A stretch of 64,000 nt of DNA from contig NZ_CP108518.1 in the NCBI RefSeq assembly GCF_035989885.1, positions 1,984,001-2,048,000 of the forward strand. The letters are read 5' to 3'. The notes under the pieces are model-generated. The model saw only the letters and a program-made list of their open reading frames with translations. It made no database searches and was not told where the DNA came from. Shown here in pieces: positions 9,270 through 17,000 of this stretch. This stretch comes from Streptomyces sp. NBC_01232 (lineage in GTDB: Bacteria > Actinomycetota > Actinomycetes > Streptomycetales > Streptomycetaceae). Numbering within the stretch: the stretch's first letter is position 1; each line of letters starts with the position of its first letter. The translations under genes and the position numbers were made by a program.

Positions 9270-9731
9270 ATGGCCGAGCCGAGGGTCTTCACGTCCGCCG
9301 AGGAGCTGCACGCCGGAATCGGCGAACCGCTCGGCCCCAGCGGGTGGCTGGAGGTGGACCAGAAGCGGATCGACCTCTTCGCGGACGCCACCGGCGATCA
9401 CCAGTGGATCCACGTGGACCCGGAGCGCGCGGCGGACGGACCCTTCGGTTCCACCATCGCGCACGGCTACCTGACCCTGTCCCTGCTGCCCATCCTGGTA
9501 CCGCAGATCATGCGGGTCGAGGGCATGCGGATGGGCCTCAACTACGGGACGAACAAGGTGCGTTTCCCGGCCCCGGTGCCGGTCGGTTCGATGCTGCGCG
9601 CCACCGCTGTGATCACGGAGGTCACGGAGGCGGGCGGCGGCGTACAGGTCACGGCCACGGTCACGGTCGAGCGCGAGGGCGGCGACAAGCCGGTGTGCGT
9701 GGCGGAATCGGTGTCGCGCTACTACTTCTGA
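9270..9731 (+). CDS. MaoC-family (R)-specific enoyl-CoA hydratase
   Basis: The product is 153 residues, a single hot-dog domain. The catalytic dyad is visible in DATGDHQWIH: Asp43 and His48, the D-x4-H pattern of (R)-hydratases, followed by GPFGSTIAHGYLTLSL. It hydrates trans-2-enoyl-CoA to (R)-3-hydroxyacyl-CoA, in fatty acid or polyhydroxyalkanoate metabolism. AGGAG lies 6 bases before ATG 9270. The convergent TetR shares its operator-like site. Its last bases abut the TetR 3' end. Confidence 0.92.
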   Translation: MAEPRVFTSAEELHAGIGEPLGPSGWLEVDQKRIDLFADATGDHQWIHVDPERAADGPFGSTIAHGYLTLSLLPILVPQIMRVEGMRMGLNYGTNKVRFPAPVPVGSMLRATAVITEVTEAGGGVQVTATVTVEREGGDKPVCVAESVSRYYF

Positions 9732-9743
9732 CGCGCGCCTGAA

Positions 9744-10379
9744 CTACTTCTGGGGGGCCGGGCGCGCGGCCACCATGCGGAGCACGAGGTCGGAGTAGAG
9801 CCCGCCGACCTCGTCGGGGGTGCGCTGCCCGGCCACGCTGAACCAGCGGGCCACATCGATGCACAGCGACAGCACGGCGAGCGTGGTGCCCGGCACGTCG
9901 GGGACGTCGAACTCCCCCGCGGCCACTCCGTCGGCGAGGATGCGGCGCACGGCGGCGTCGCTCCGCCGGCGCAGCGCCACGATCTCGGAGCGGTGCTCCG
10001 GAGCGAGCGCGTCGAGCTCGTACTGGACCACGCGCGCGGTGGTGTGATGCGCCGCGTGCCACCGTACGAAGGACCGCACCGCGGCGTCGAGCCGGTCGGC
10101 TGCGGAGCCGGGACCGTCGGCGGCGATGGTCAGGATCTCCAGCGCCTTGTCGTGGCCGATCCGGCTGATCCGGTGGAGCAGCTCTTCCTTGGTCTTGTAG
10201 TGGATGTAGAGCGCGGCCGGGCTCATACCGGCACGGCCCGCGATGTCACGTGTGGTGGTGGCGTGGTAGCCGCGCTCGGCGAAGGCGTCGACGGCGGCGA
10301 CGAGCAGCCGCCGTGCGGCGTCGGGGGTGACCTCGGACCACGGCCGGTAGCCGTCGACCGTATCCTCCGCGCTGTCCAT
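9744..10379 (-). CDS. TetR family regulator
   Basis: The product is 211 residues. The start MDSAEDTV at 10379 gives a standard TetR length. The helix-turn-helix is at about residues 20-65 (TTTRDIAGRAGMSPAALYIHY). The C-terminal domain is all-helical. It is convergent with maoC, and an identical 14-bp motif precedes both genes, so it probably represses itself and maoC in response to an acyl-CoA-type ligand. That ligand is inferred from the neighbours. Confidence 0.88.
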   Translation of the reverse strand: MDSAEDTVDGYRPWSEVTPDAARRLLVAAVDAFAERGYHATTTRDIAGRAGMSPAALYIHYKTKEELLHRISRIGHDKALEILTIAADGPGSAADRLDAAVRSFVRWHAAHHTTARVVQYELDALAPEHRSEIVALRRRSDAAVRRILADGVAAGEFDVPDVPGTTLAVLSLCIDVARWFSVAGQRTPDEVGGLYSDLVLRMVAARPAPQK

Positions 10380-10427
10380 CGCTCGCTCACCTCTTCGCCA
10401 TGTGGAAGTGAACACCTTACCGGAGGG

Positions 10428-10441
10428 TGAGCAAGCGCTTA
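10428..10441. promoter_or_regulatory. Operator-like 14-mer upstream of tetR (9744-10379)
   Basis: This second exact copy of TGAGCAAGCGCTTA lies about 50 bases before the TetR start codon, a typical autoregulation position. Confidence 0.55.
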
Positions 10442-10465
10442 GCGTTGCCGAGCGAGCCGGGCCGG

Positions 10466-10753
10466 CTACTTCGGCGAGAAGGGGTCGTACTCGGCCATGA
10501 TCTTCTCCATCCTGGCCTGGTCCACCCGGCTGACGATCTGGGTGACCTCCTGGCGGTCGCGGATCACCTTGGCGAGGGTGAAGGCCGAGGTGGTGAGGTA
10601 CAGGACCGCGATGCCGAGGAAGGCTCGCACCCAGCCGTTCGTCTCGAGGTTGTAGATCCCCACGGCCACGGCGCCCATGGCGATACCGAAGGAGGCGACG
10701 GCCTGGCCGTAGTACGCCCCCGTGCTCTGCTGCTTGACCGGTGTCTCGTTCAT
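10466..10753 (-). CDS. YiaA/YiaB family small membrane protein
   Basis: The product is 95 residues. The start MNETPVKQQ at 10753 is chosen over longer Pro-rich extensions that lie in intergenic sequence. Two hydrophobic helices (about 15-35 and 43-63; SFGIAMGAVAVGIYNLE and AFLGIAVLYLTTSAFTLAK) match the YiaAB two-helix domain. A charged cytosolic tail follows. Function of the family is unknown. Confidence 0.85.
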   Translation of the reverse strand: MNETPVKQQSTGAYYGQAVASFGIAMGAVAVGIYNLETNGWVRAFLGIAVLYLTTSAFTLAKVIRDRQEVTQIVSRVDQARMEKIMAEYDPFSPK

Positions 10754-10871
10754 GGGTCGAGCATCGGTCGGACCGCGCGGGAACACATCCGCACACGTAC
10801 TCATGCGGGTACTCAACCGGCACCTGCACCCGGCGGAGCGGGGCGGGGGCGGGGGCGGGGGCGAACCGGGT

Positions 10872-12023
10872 TCAGAAGGCGGAAATCCCGGTACGGGCAC
10901 GGCCGATGAGCAGCTTCTGGATCTGGCTGGTGCCCTCGTACAAGGTCATCACGCGGGCGTCGCGCAGCAGCTTGCCCGCCGGGTACTCGTCGATGTAGCC
11001 GTACCCGCCGTGCACCTGGAGGGCGTTGCTCGCGGCGCGCACGGCGGCCTCGGAGGCGAAGAGCTTGGCGGTGGAGGACTCGGTGGCGAAGGGCTGCCCG
11101 CGGTCGATGAGGTCGGCCACCCGCCAGGTCAGCAGCCGGGCCGCGTCCACATCGACGGAGATGTCGGCGATGAGCTCCTGGACCAGCTGGTGGTGGGCTA
11201 TCGGCTTGCCGAACTGCTCGCGCTGGGCGGCGTACGAGAGCGCCGCGTCCAGGGCCGCCTGGGCGATGCCGACACAGCCGGCGGCGACCGACATCCGGCC
11301 CTTGGCGAGGGCGGACATGGCGACGGAGAAGCCCTTGCCCTCGGGGCCGAGCATCGCGGAGGCGGGCACGCGGACGCCGTCGAGGACGAGTTCGGCGGTG
11401 GCCTGGCCGCGGAGGCCGAGCTTGCCGTGGATCTCGCGGCGGGTCAGCCCGGGTGTGCCGGTGGGGACGAGGAAGGCCGAGACCCCGCGGTGGCCGGGCT
11501 CGTCGCCGGTGCGGGCGAAGAGCAGCACCACATCGGCCCAGGTGCCGTTGGTGATGAACATCTTGCTGCCGTCGAGGACGTACGCGTCCCCCTCGCGCAC
11601 GGCGCGGGTGGTGAGGCTGCCGGCGTCGGAGCCGGTGCCGGGCTCGGTCAGACCGAAGCAGCCCAGCGCGTCGCCGGAGCACAGGCGGGGCAGCCAGGAG
11701 CGCTTCTGCTCCTCGGTACCCCAGGCCGCGATGGTCTTGGCGACCAGGCCGAGGGAGACGGAGACGATGCCGCGCACGGCGGAGTCGCCGCGGCCGAGCT
11801 CCTCGGTGACCAGGACGTAGGAGAGGTGGTCGCCGCCGGAGCCGCCGTACTCCTCGGGCACGGTGAGGCCGAGGAAGCCGAGCGCGCCCAACTTCTTCAC
11901 GATGGCCCGGTCCACGCTCTCGGCGCGGTCCCACTCGGCGGCGTACGGGACGACCTCGCGCTCGGTGAACTCACGGGCGAGCCGGCGCACAGCCGTCTGC
12001 TCCTCGCTCAGCTCCAGATTCAC
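10872..12023 (-). CDS. Acyl-CoA dehydrogenase
   Basis: The product is 383 residues, full length for the family. Domains in order are the N-terminal helical region, the FAD/substrate beta-domain (CFGLTEPGTGSDAGS) and the C-terminal helices with catalytic glutamate in YEGTSQIQ (Glu363). It is a flavoenzyme that forms the 2,3 double bond in acyl-CoA and passes electrons to ETF. It is divergent from a TetR gene. The 17-bp inverted repeat at 12055-12071 lies 32 bases before its start and recurs before the aldehyde dehydrogenase, which suggests one regulon. A short-chain or branched substrate is likely but unproven. Confidence 0.95.
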   Translation of the reverse strand: MNLELSEEQTAVRRLAREFTEREVVPYAAEWDRAESVDRAIVKKLGALGFLGLTVPEEYGGSGGDHLSYVLVTEELGRGDSAVRGIVSVSLGLVAKTIAAWGTEEQKRSWLPRLCSGDALGCFGLTEPGTGSDAGSLTTRAVREGDAYVLDGSKMFITNGTWADVVLLFARTGDEPGHRGVSAFLVPTGTPGLTRREIHGKLGLRGQATAELVLDGVRVPASAMLGPEGKGFSVAMSALAKGRMSVAAGCVGIAQAALDAALSYAAQREQFGKPIAHHQLVQELIADISVDVDAARLLTWRVADLIDRGQPFATESSTAKLFASEAAVRAASNALQVHGGYGYIDEYPAGKLLRDARVMTLYEGTSQIQKLLIGRARTGISAF

Positions 12024-12054
12024 CGGGTACCTCCGGGGCGCGACCGGGACCTTT

Positions 12055-12071
12055 AACTAGCACCGGTAGTT
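12055..12071. promoter_or_regulatory. Inverted-repeat operator between acyl-CoA dehydrogenase and TetR
   Basis: AACTAGCACCGGTAGTT has arms AACTA and TAGTT around 7 bases. It lies in the short divergent gap and can serve both genes. A 15/17 match occurs at 15414-15430 before the aldehyde dehydrogenase. Confidence 0.65.
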
Positions 12072-12100
12072 TATGGCGGGCAGGCCCTACTATGTGGCGC

Positions 12101-12745
12101 ATGGCCAGACCGCGCAAGCCCCTTCTCAGCCGGGACCGCATCATCGAGGCGGCCGGCGCCCTGGTGGACGCGGAGGGGCTGGAGGCGGTGTCGACGCGGC
12201 GGCTCGCGGCCGCGCTCGGGGTCAGCGGGCCCTCCCTCTACAACCACTTCCGCACCAAGGACGAGATCCTGGAGGCGGTGGCGGACTCGGTGAGCGCACG
12301 GGTCGACCTGTCGATGTTCGACGGTGGCGGCGCGGACTGGCGGGCGGCCCTGCACGCGTGGGCGCACTCGTACCGGGACGCCCTGGCGGACCACCCGAAC
12401 ATCGTGCCGGTGCTGGCGCGCGGACCGGGCCGCCGGCCCGCCGGGCTGCGGCTGGCGGACGCGGTGTTCGGAGCCATGACGGCGGCCGGCTGGCCCGCGG
12501 CGCAGGCGACCCGGATCGGCGCGCTGATGCGGTACTTCATCCTGGGCTCGGCGGTGGCCTCCTTCGCCCGGGGTTTCGTGGACGACCGAACCGCATACGA
12601 CCCGGCGGACTACCCCCACCTCGGCCAGGCCCACCTCCTCGCGGAACGCGGGCGCGAGGTGGACGAGGGCGCCTTCGAAACGGGCCTCACGGCGCTGCTG
12701 GACGGACTGTCCCTGCAGTACGAGGCCTTGAAGGAGACGGCGTGA
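12101..12745 (+). CDS. TetR family regulator (divergent from acyl-CoA dehydrogenase)
   Basis: The product is 214 residues from ATG 12101 (ATG 12092 adds three residues). The N-terminal helix-turn-helix is VSTRRLAAALGVSGPSLYNH, and the C-terminal domain is of the TetR_C type. Its operator is likely AACTA-N7-TAGTT, found 30 bases upstream and again at 15414. The predicted regulon is therefore itself, the acyl-CoA dehydrogenase, and the aldehyde and alcohol dehydrogenases. Confidence 0.88.
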   Translation: MARPRKPLLSRDRIIEAAGALVDAEGLEAVSTRRLAAALGVSGPSLYNHFRTKDEILEAVADSVSARVDLSMFDGGGADWRAALHAWAHSYRDALADHPNIVPVLARGPGRRPAGLRLADAVFGAMTAAGWPAAQATRIGALMRYFILGSAVASFARGFVDDRTAYDPADYPHLGQAHLLAERGREVDEGAFETGLTALLDGLSLQYEALKETA

Positions 12746-12769
12746 CGCGGGCGCCCGTATCCCGTGGGG

Positions 12770-13879
12770 CTACCACTGTGTCCGCTCGGGCTCGAAGACG
12801 ACGAGGGAGCGGCCTCCCTTGCCTGCCAGCATGGCGTCGAAGGCGGCCGGGATGCCGTCGAGGGTGATGCGGTCGGTGACCAGTGCGCCGAGGTCGAGGC
12901 GGCCCGCGCGGACATGCTCGGCGATCACCGGGAGATCGCGGGCGGGGTCGCTGTTGCCGTAGACGCAGCCGGTGAGCGTGCGGGCGAAGTGGAAGATCTC
13001 CAGGGCGTGGAAGGTGACCTGCTGCTCCTTGCCGCCGATCCCGACGACCGTGGTGCGGCCGCCGCGTCGGGTCGACTCCCAGGCGCCCCGGATGGTCTCC
13101 GCCCGGCCGACGCACTCGACGGCGACGTCCGCACCCCGGCCGCCGGTCAGCGCACGGATCTGCTGGGCGGTGGTGTCGGAGGCCAGGACGAACTCGGTGG
13201 CCCCGGCCGCGCGGGCCAGCTCCTCCTTGGCCGGGGACACGTCGACGGCGATGACCGGACCCGCCTGCGCGATCCGGGCGGCCTGAAGGGCGGCCAGGCC
13301 GACACCGCCGACGCCGAAGACGGCCACCGACTCGCCCGGGCGGACCTGGGCGCTGTGGTGGACGGCCCCGTAGCCGGTGAGGACGGCGCAGCCGAGCAGA
13401 GCGGCCTCCGCAAGCGGGATCCCGGCCGGGGCGGGCAGCACGCAGTTGGCCGCGACCACGGTCTCCTCGGCGAAGGCGGCCACATTCAGCCCGGGGTGCA
13501 GCGCGGTGCCCTGCGCGTCGTGCGCGTGGACCGCGCCCACCCCGGCGAGTGCGGTGGCGCAGAGCCAGACCTCGCCGATGGTGCAGTGGTGGCACGCTCC
13601 GCAGGACGGGGCCCAGTTGAGCACCACGCCGTCACCGGGGGCGACGTGGGTGACGCCCTCCCCCACCGCGAGGACCGTGCCCGCGCCCTCGTGGCCGAGG
13701 ACGGCGGGTACGGGGACACGCATGGTGCCGTTCGTGAGGGAGAGGTCGGAGTGGCACACCCCGGCTGCGGTGAGCCGCACCCGGACCTGCCCGAAGCCGG
13801 GATCCGGCAGCACGATGTCCCGTATCTCCAACGGGGCTCCGACGGCGGGCAGGACGGCGGCGCGGACCATGGTCGTCAT
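12770..13879 (-). CDS. Zinc-dependent alcohol dehydrogenase (MDR family)
   Basis: The product is 369 residues. Catalytic zinc ligands are visible at Cys42 (GVCHSD) and in GHEGAGTV. The structural zinc lobe is CGACHHCTIGEVWLC. The Rossmann motif is VFGVGGVGL. It oxidises alcohols to aldehydes with NAD(P). It lies 64 bases downstream of the aldehyde dehydrogenase on the same strand, so the pair can convert an alcohol to an acid. It is convergent with the TetR. The second start ATG 13870 is possible. Confidence 0.93.
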   Translation of the reverse strand: MTTMVRAAVLPAVGAPLEIRDIVLPDPGFGQVRVRLTAAGVCHSDLSLTNGTMRVPVPAVLGHEGAGTVLAVGEGVTHVAPGDGVVLNWAPSCGACHHCTIGEVWLCATALAGVGAVHAHDAQGTALHPGLNVAAFAEETVVAANCVLPAPAGIPLAEAALLGCAVLTGYGAVHHSAQVRPGESVAVFGVGGVGLAALQAARIAQAGPVIAVDVSPAKEELARAAGATEFVLASDTTAQQIRALTGGRGADVAVECVGRAETIRGAWESTRRGGRTTVVGIGGKEQQVTFHALEIFHFARTLTGCVYGNSDPARDLPVIAEHVRAGRLDLGALVTDRITLDGIPAAFDAMLAGKGGRSLVVFEPERTQW

Positions 13880-13943
13880 CTCGTCTTTCGGTCTTCGGGG
13901 CGGGCTCGGCGGGCTGGCTGGCGGGCAGGCGGGCGGGCTGGGA

Positions 13944-15356
13944 TCAGAACTGCAGGGACTTGGTCTGGAGGTACTCCGCCAGTCCGTGCGGGCCCAGCTC
14001 GCGGCCGACACCCGACTGCTTGTAGCCACCGAAGGGCGCGAGCACGTTGAAGCGGCCGCCGTTGATGTCCACCTGCCCGGTGTCCATCCGGCGCGCGAAG
14101 GCCACGGCCGTCGCCTCGTCGGCGGCCCAGACGGCGCCGCCCAGGCCGTAGACGGTGCCGTTGGCGATGCGCAGGGCCTCGCCCTCGTCCTCGTAGCGCA
14201 GGATCGACAGGACCGGGCCGAAGATCTCCTCCTGCGCGATGGTCATGTCGGGCGTGACGTCGGCGAAGACCGTCGGCGCCACGAAGTACCCCTGCTCGTG
14301 CGGCGCGTCGGGCCCGCCCGCGACCAGGCGCGCGCCTTCCTCCACACCCTTGGCGATGAATCCGCGGACGCGTTCGTGCTGCTTGGCGTTGACGACGGGG
14401 CCGACGCGGGTGCCCGCCTCGCGCGGGTCGCCGGTGGGGTAGTCGGCGACGGCGGCGGCCGCGAGCGAGACCGCCTCCTCGTACTGGTCCCGGTGGACGA
14501 GCATCCGGGTGAGCGCGTTGCAGCTCTGGCCGGTGTTGTTCATGACGTGCCCGACGCCGGCCGCAACGGCCTTGGCCAGGTCGGCCCCGGGCAGGATGAC
14601 GTTGGCCGACTTGCCGCCCAGTTCGAGGGCGACCCGCTTCACGGCGGCGCCGGCCGTGGCGCCGATCTGCTTGCCGACCGCGGTCGAGCCGGTGAAGGAG
14701 ACGAGGTCGACCCCCTCGTGCGCGGCCAGGGCCTGCCCGGCCACCGGGCCGGTGCCGGTCACCAGGTTGAAGACTCCGGCCGGGATGCCCGCCTCGTGCA
14801 CGGCTTCGGCGAAGAGCTGTGCGGTCAGCGGGGTGTCCTCGGCCGGCTTGAGGACGAGGGTGCAGCCGGCGGCGAGAGCGGGCGCCACCTTTGCAACGAC
14901 CTGGTGCAGGGGATAGTTCCAGGGCGTGATGGCCGCGACCACGCCGACCGGCTCCAGCAGCACGGTGGAGTTACCGATCCGCTCCTCGAAGGCGTACGAG
15001 GAGGCGAGTTCGGCGTAGGAGCCGGCCACCGCGATCGGCGATCCGACGTGGACCGCCTTCGAGAAGCCGAGCGGGGACCCGAGCTCGGCGGTGATGGTGT
15101 CGGTCAGCTCGCCCTTGCGTGCCAGCAGTGCGTCGCGGAGCGCGCCGATCAGCGCGCCCCGCTCGGCCGGAGGCGTACTCGCCCAGCCGGGGAGGGCCGC
15201 ACGGGCCGCCCGTACGGCCGCGTCCACGTCCTCTCCGGTACCGGCCGGGACCTGGGCGATGACCTGGCCGTCGGCCGGGTTCACGACCTCGATCAGCTCG
15301 CTTCCGGCGGCGGGCCGCCACGCGCCGTCGATGTACATCCCGTCGTGGGCCTTCAT
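13944..15356 (-). CDS. Aldehyde dehydrogenase (NAD(P)+)
   Basis: The product is 470 residues, a standard ALDH. It has the catalytic Glu in LELGGKSANV (about 245) and the nucleophile Cys in GQSCNALTRM (about 279), plus the cofactor segment FTGSTAVGKQI. The start at 15356 has GGGAGG six bases ahead. It is the first gene of an ALDH-ADH pair. The inverted repeat at 15414-15430 is 58 bases upstream and links it to the TetR at 12.1 kb. Confidence 0.95.
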   Translation of the reverse strand: MKAHDGMYIDGAWRPAAGSELIEVVNPADGQVIAQVPAGTGEDVDAAVRAARAALPGWASTPPAERGALIGALRDALLARKGELTDTITAELGSPLGFSKAVHVGSPIAVAGSYAELASSYAFEERIGNSTVLLEPVGVVAAITPWNYPLHQVVAKVAPALAAGCTLVLKPAEDTPLTAQLFAEAVHEAGIPAGVFNLVTGTGPVAGQALAAHEGVDLVSFTGSTAVGKQIGATAGAAVKRVALELGGKSANVILPGADLAKAVAAGVGHVMNNTGQSCNALTRMLVHRDQYEEAVSLAAAAVADYPTGDPREAGTRVGPVVNAKQHERVRGFIAKGVEEGARLVAGGPDAPHEQGYFVAPTVFADVTPDMTIAQEEIFGPVLSILRYEDEGEALRIANGTVYGLGGAVWAADEATAVAFARRMDTGQVDINGGRFNVLAPFGGYKQSGVGRELGPHGLAEYLQTKSLQF

Positions 15357-15413
15357 GGCATTCCTCCCGAGCACGCACGAGCGCGTAGATACGACCTCGC
15401 CAACACCCTACAA

Positions 15414-15430
15414 ACTAGCGTCGGTAGTTT
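15414..15430. promoter_or_regulatory. Second AACTA-N7-TAGTT operator, before aldehyde dehydrogenase
   Basis: AACTAGCGTCGGTAGTT matches the 12055-12071 site in 15 of 17 positions and keeps both arms intact. It sits between the citrate-type transporter end and the ALDH start. Confidence 0.65.
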
Positions 15431-15454
15431 TTGCTGACCAGGGGGTGCAGGAGG

Positions 15455-16927
15455 TCAGATGATGCCGAAAAGCATCCCCGCCCCGAGGACCACGAGGGAG
15501 GTCAGGGCCGCCCATTTCACGGTGAACCGGGTGTGGTCGCCGAACTCGACCTTGGCCATGCCGACGAGGACGTAGACGGCCGGAACCAGCGGGCTCGACA
15601 TGTGCAGCGCCTGGCCGACGAGCGAGGCGCGGGCGATCTCGAGCGGGGAGACCCCGTGGGCGGCACCCGCCTCGGCGAGGACGGGCAGGACACCGAAGTA
15701 GAAGCCGTCGTTGGACATGAAGTAGGTGAGCGGCAGGCTGAGCAGGCCGGTGACCAGCGCCATGTGCGGGCCCATGCCCTCCGGGATGGCTCCGACGAGC
15801 CAGTCGGCCATGTGCTTGACCATGCCGGTTCCGGTGAGCACCCCGGTGAAGACGGCGGCGGCGAAGACCATGCCGGCGACGTTCAGGACGTTGTCGGCGT
15901 GGGCGGCGATCCGGGCCTTCTGGTCGGGCATGTGCGGGAAATTGACGGTGAGGGCGAGGGCGGCGCCGAGCAGGAAGAGTACGGGGATGGGCAGCAGCTC
16001 CATGATCATCGCGGTGAGCAGGGCGACGGTCAGGCCGGCGTTGAACCAGTACAGGCGGGGCCGCAGGGTGGGGCGGTGCGGATCCAGGCCCTGGAAGCCC
16101 TCCTCGGGGGTCTCGTCCGGGCCGGCGCCCTGACCGCCTCGGGGGGCGGTGGCGGAGGCGGGGCCGGGGGCGGTGGCGGAGGCGGCGGTGGAGGCGGGGG
16201 ATCCGGTGGAGCCCTCGCCGGGGGTGGACGTGCCCGCGGCGGCGGTACCGGGAGCGGCCGCCACCAGCTCCCCCTCGGCGGTCTCCTGCTCCACGCTGCC
16301 GGGCAGCGCCAGCATCCCGACGCGGCGGCGCTCCTTCACTCCGAGGACGTACGCCAGGACGAACACGAACAGCAGACCCACCGCGAGGGCCGGGATCATC
16401 GGGACGAAGATGTCGGCGGCGTCGAGCTTGAGGGCGGTGGCGGCGCGGGCGGTCGGGCCGCCCCAGGGGAGGGTGTTCATGACACCGTTGGCCGTGGCCG
16501 CGACGCCCGTCATGACCACCAGGCTCAGGCCGAGCCTCTTGTAGAGCGGGTACATGGCCGAGACGGTGATCATGAAGGTGGTCGATCCGTCGCCGTCGAG
16601 CGAGACGATCGCGGCGAGGACGGCCGTACCGACCACCACCCGCATCGGGTCCGCCTTGCAGAAGCGCAGGATGCCGCGGACGATCGGGTCGAAGAGGCCG
16701 ACGTCGATCATCACGCCGAAGTAGACGATGGCGAACATCAGCATGGCGGCGGTCGGAGCGAGCTTGCCGACGCCGTCGATGACGTAGTCGCCGAGGTGCG
16801 CGCCCTTCCCTGCGAACACGCAGAAAAGTGCGGGGATGAGGACAAGCGCCGCCATGGGCGACATTTTCTTCATCATGATCAGGACCAGGAAGGTCGCGAT
16901 CATGGCAAAGCCGAGGAAGGTCAGCAT
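15455..16927 (-). CDS. CitMHS family citrate/metal or citrate/proton symporter
   Basis: The product is 490 residues starting MLTFLGFAMIATF, the usual CitMHS beginning (a TTG-led extension to 16963 is less likely). About 11-12 membrane segments are visible, with the family blocks SLDGDGSTTFMIT and NTLPWGGPTARAA and the C-terminal block MSNDGFYFGVLP. Members import citrate with Mg2+, Ca2+ or protons. The central cytosolic loop (about residues 225-300) carries an unusual Ala/Gly/Thr/Pro-rich tract. No two-component citrate sensor is adjacent. Confidence 0.92.
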   Translation of the reverse strand: MLTFLGFAMIATFLVLIMMKKMSPMAALVLIPALFCVFAGKGAHLGDYVIDGVGKLAPTAAMLMFAIVYFGVMIDVGLFDPIVRGILRFCKADPMRVVVGTAVLAAIVSLDGDGSTTFMITVSAMYPLYKRLGLSLVVMTGVAATANGVMNTLPWGGPTARAATALKLDAADIFVPMIPALAVGLLFVFVLAYVLGVKERRRVGMLALPGSVEQETAEGELVAAAPGTAAAGTSTPGEGSTGSPASTAASATAPGPASATAPRGGQGAGPDETPEEGFQGLDPHRPTLRPRLYWFNAGLTVALLTAMIMELLPIPVLFLLGAALALTVNFPHMPDQKARIAAHADNVLNVAGMVFAAAVFTGVLTGTGMVKHMADWLVGAIPEGMGPHMALVTGLLSLPLTYFMSNDGFYFGVLPVLAEAGAAHGVSPLEIARASLVGQALHMSSPLVPAVYVLVGMAKVEFGDHTRFTVKWAALTSLVVLGAGMLFGII

Positions 16928-17000
16928 GTGGGGAAGGTAGGTGCCCCCCTCTGGCGCCAACAAGACCTCTACGCGTGAGCAATACGAGCAAAACTGCAGC

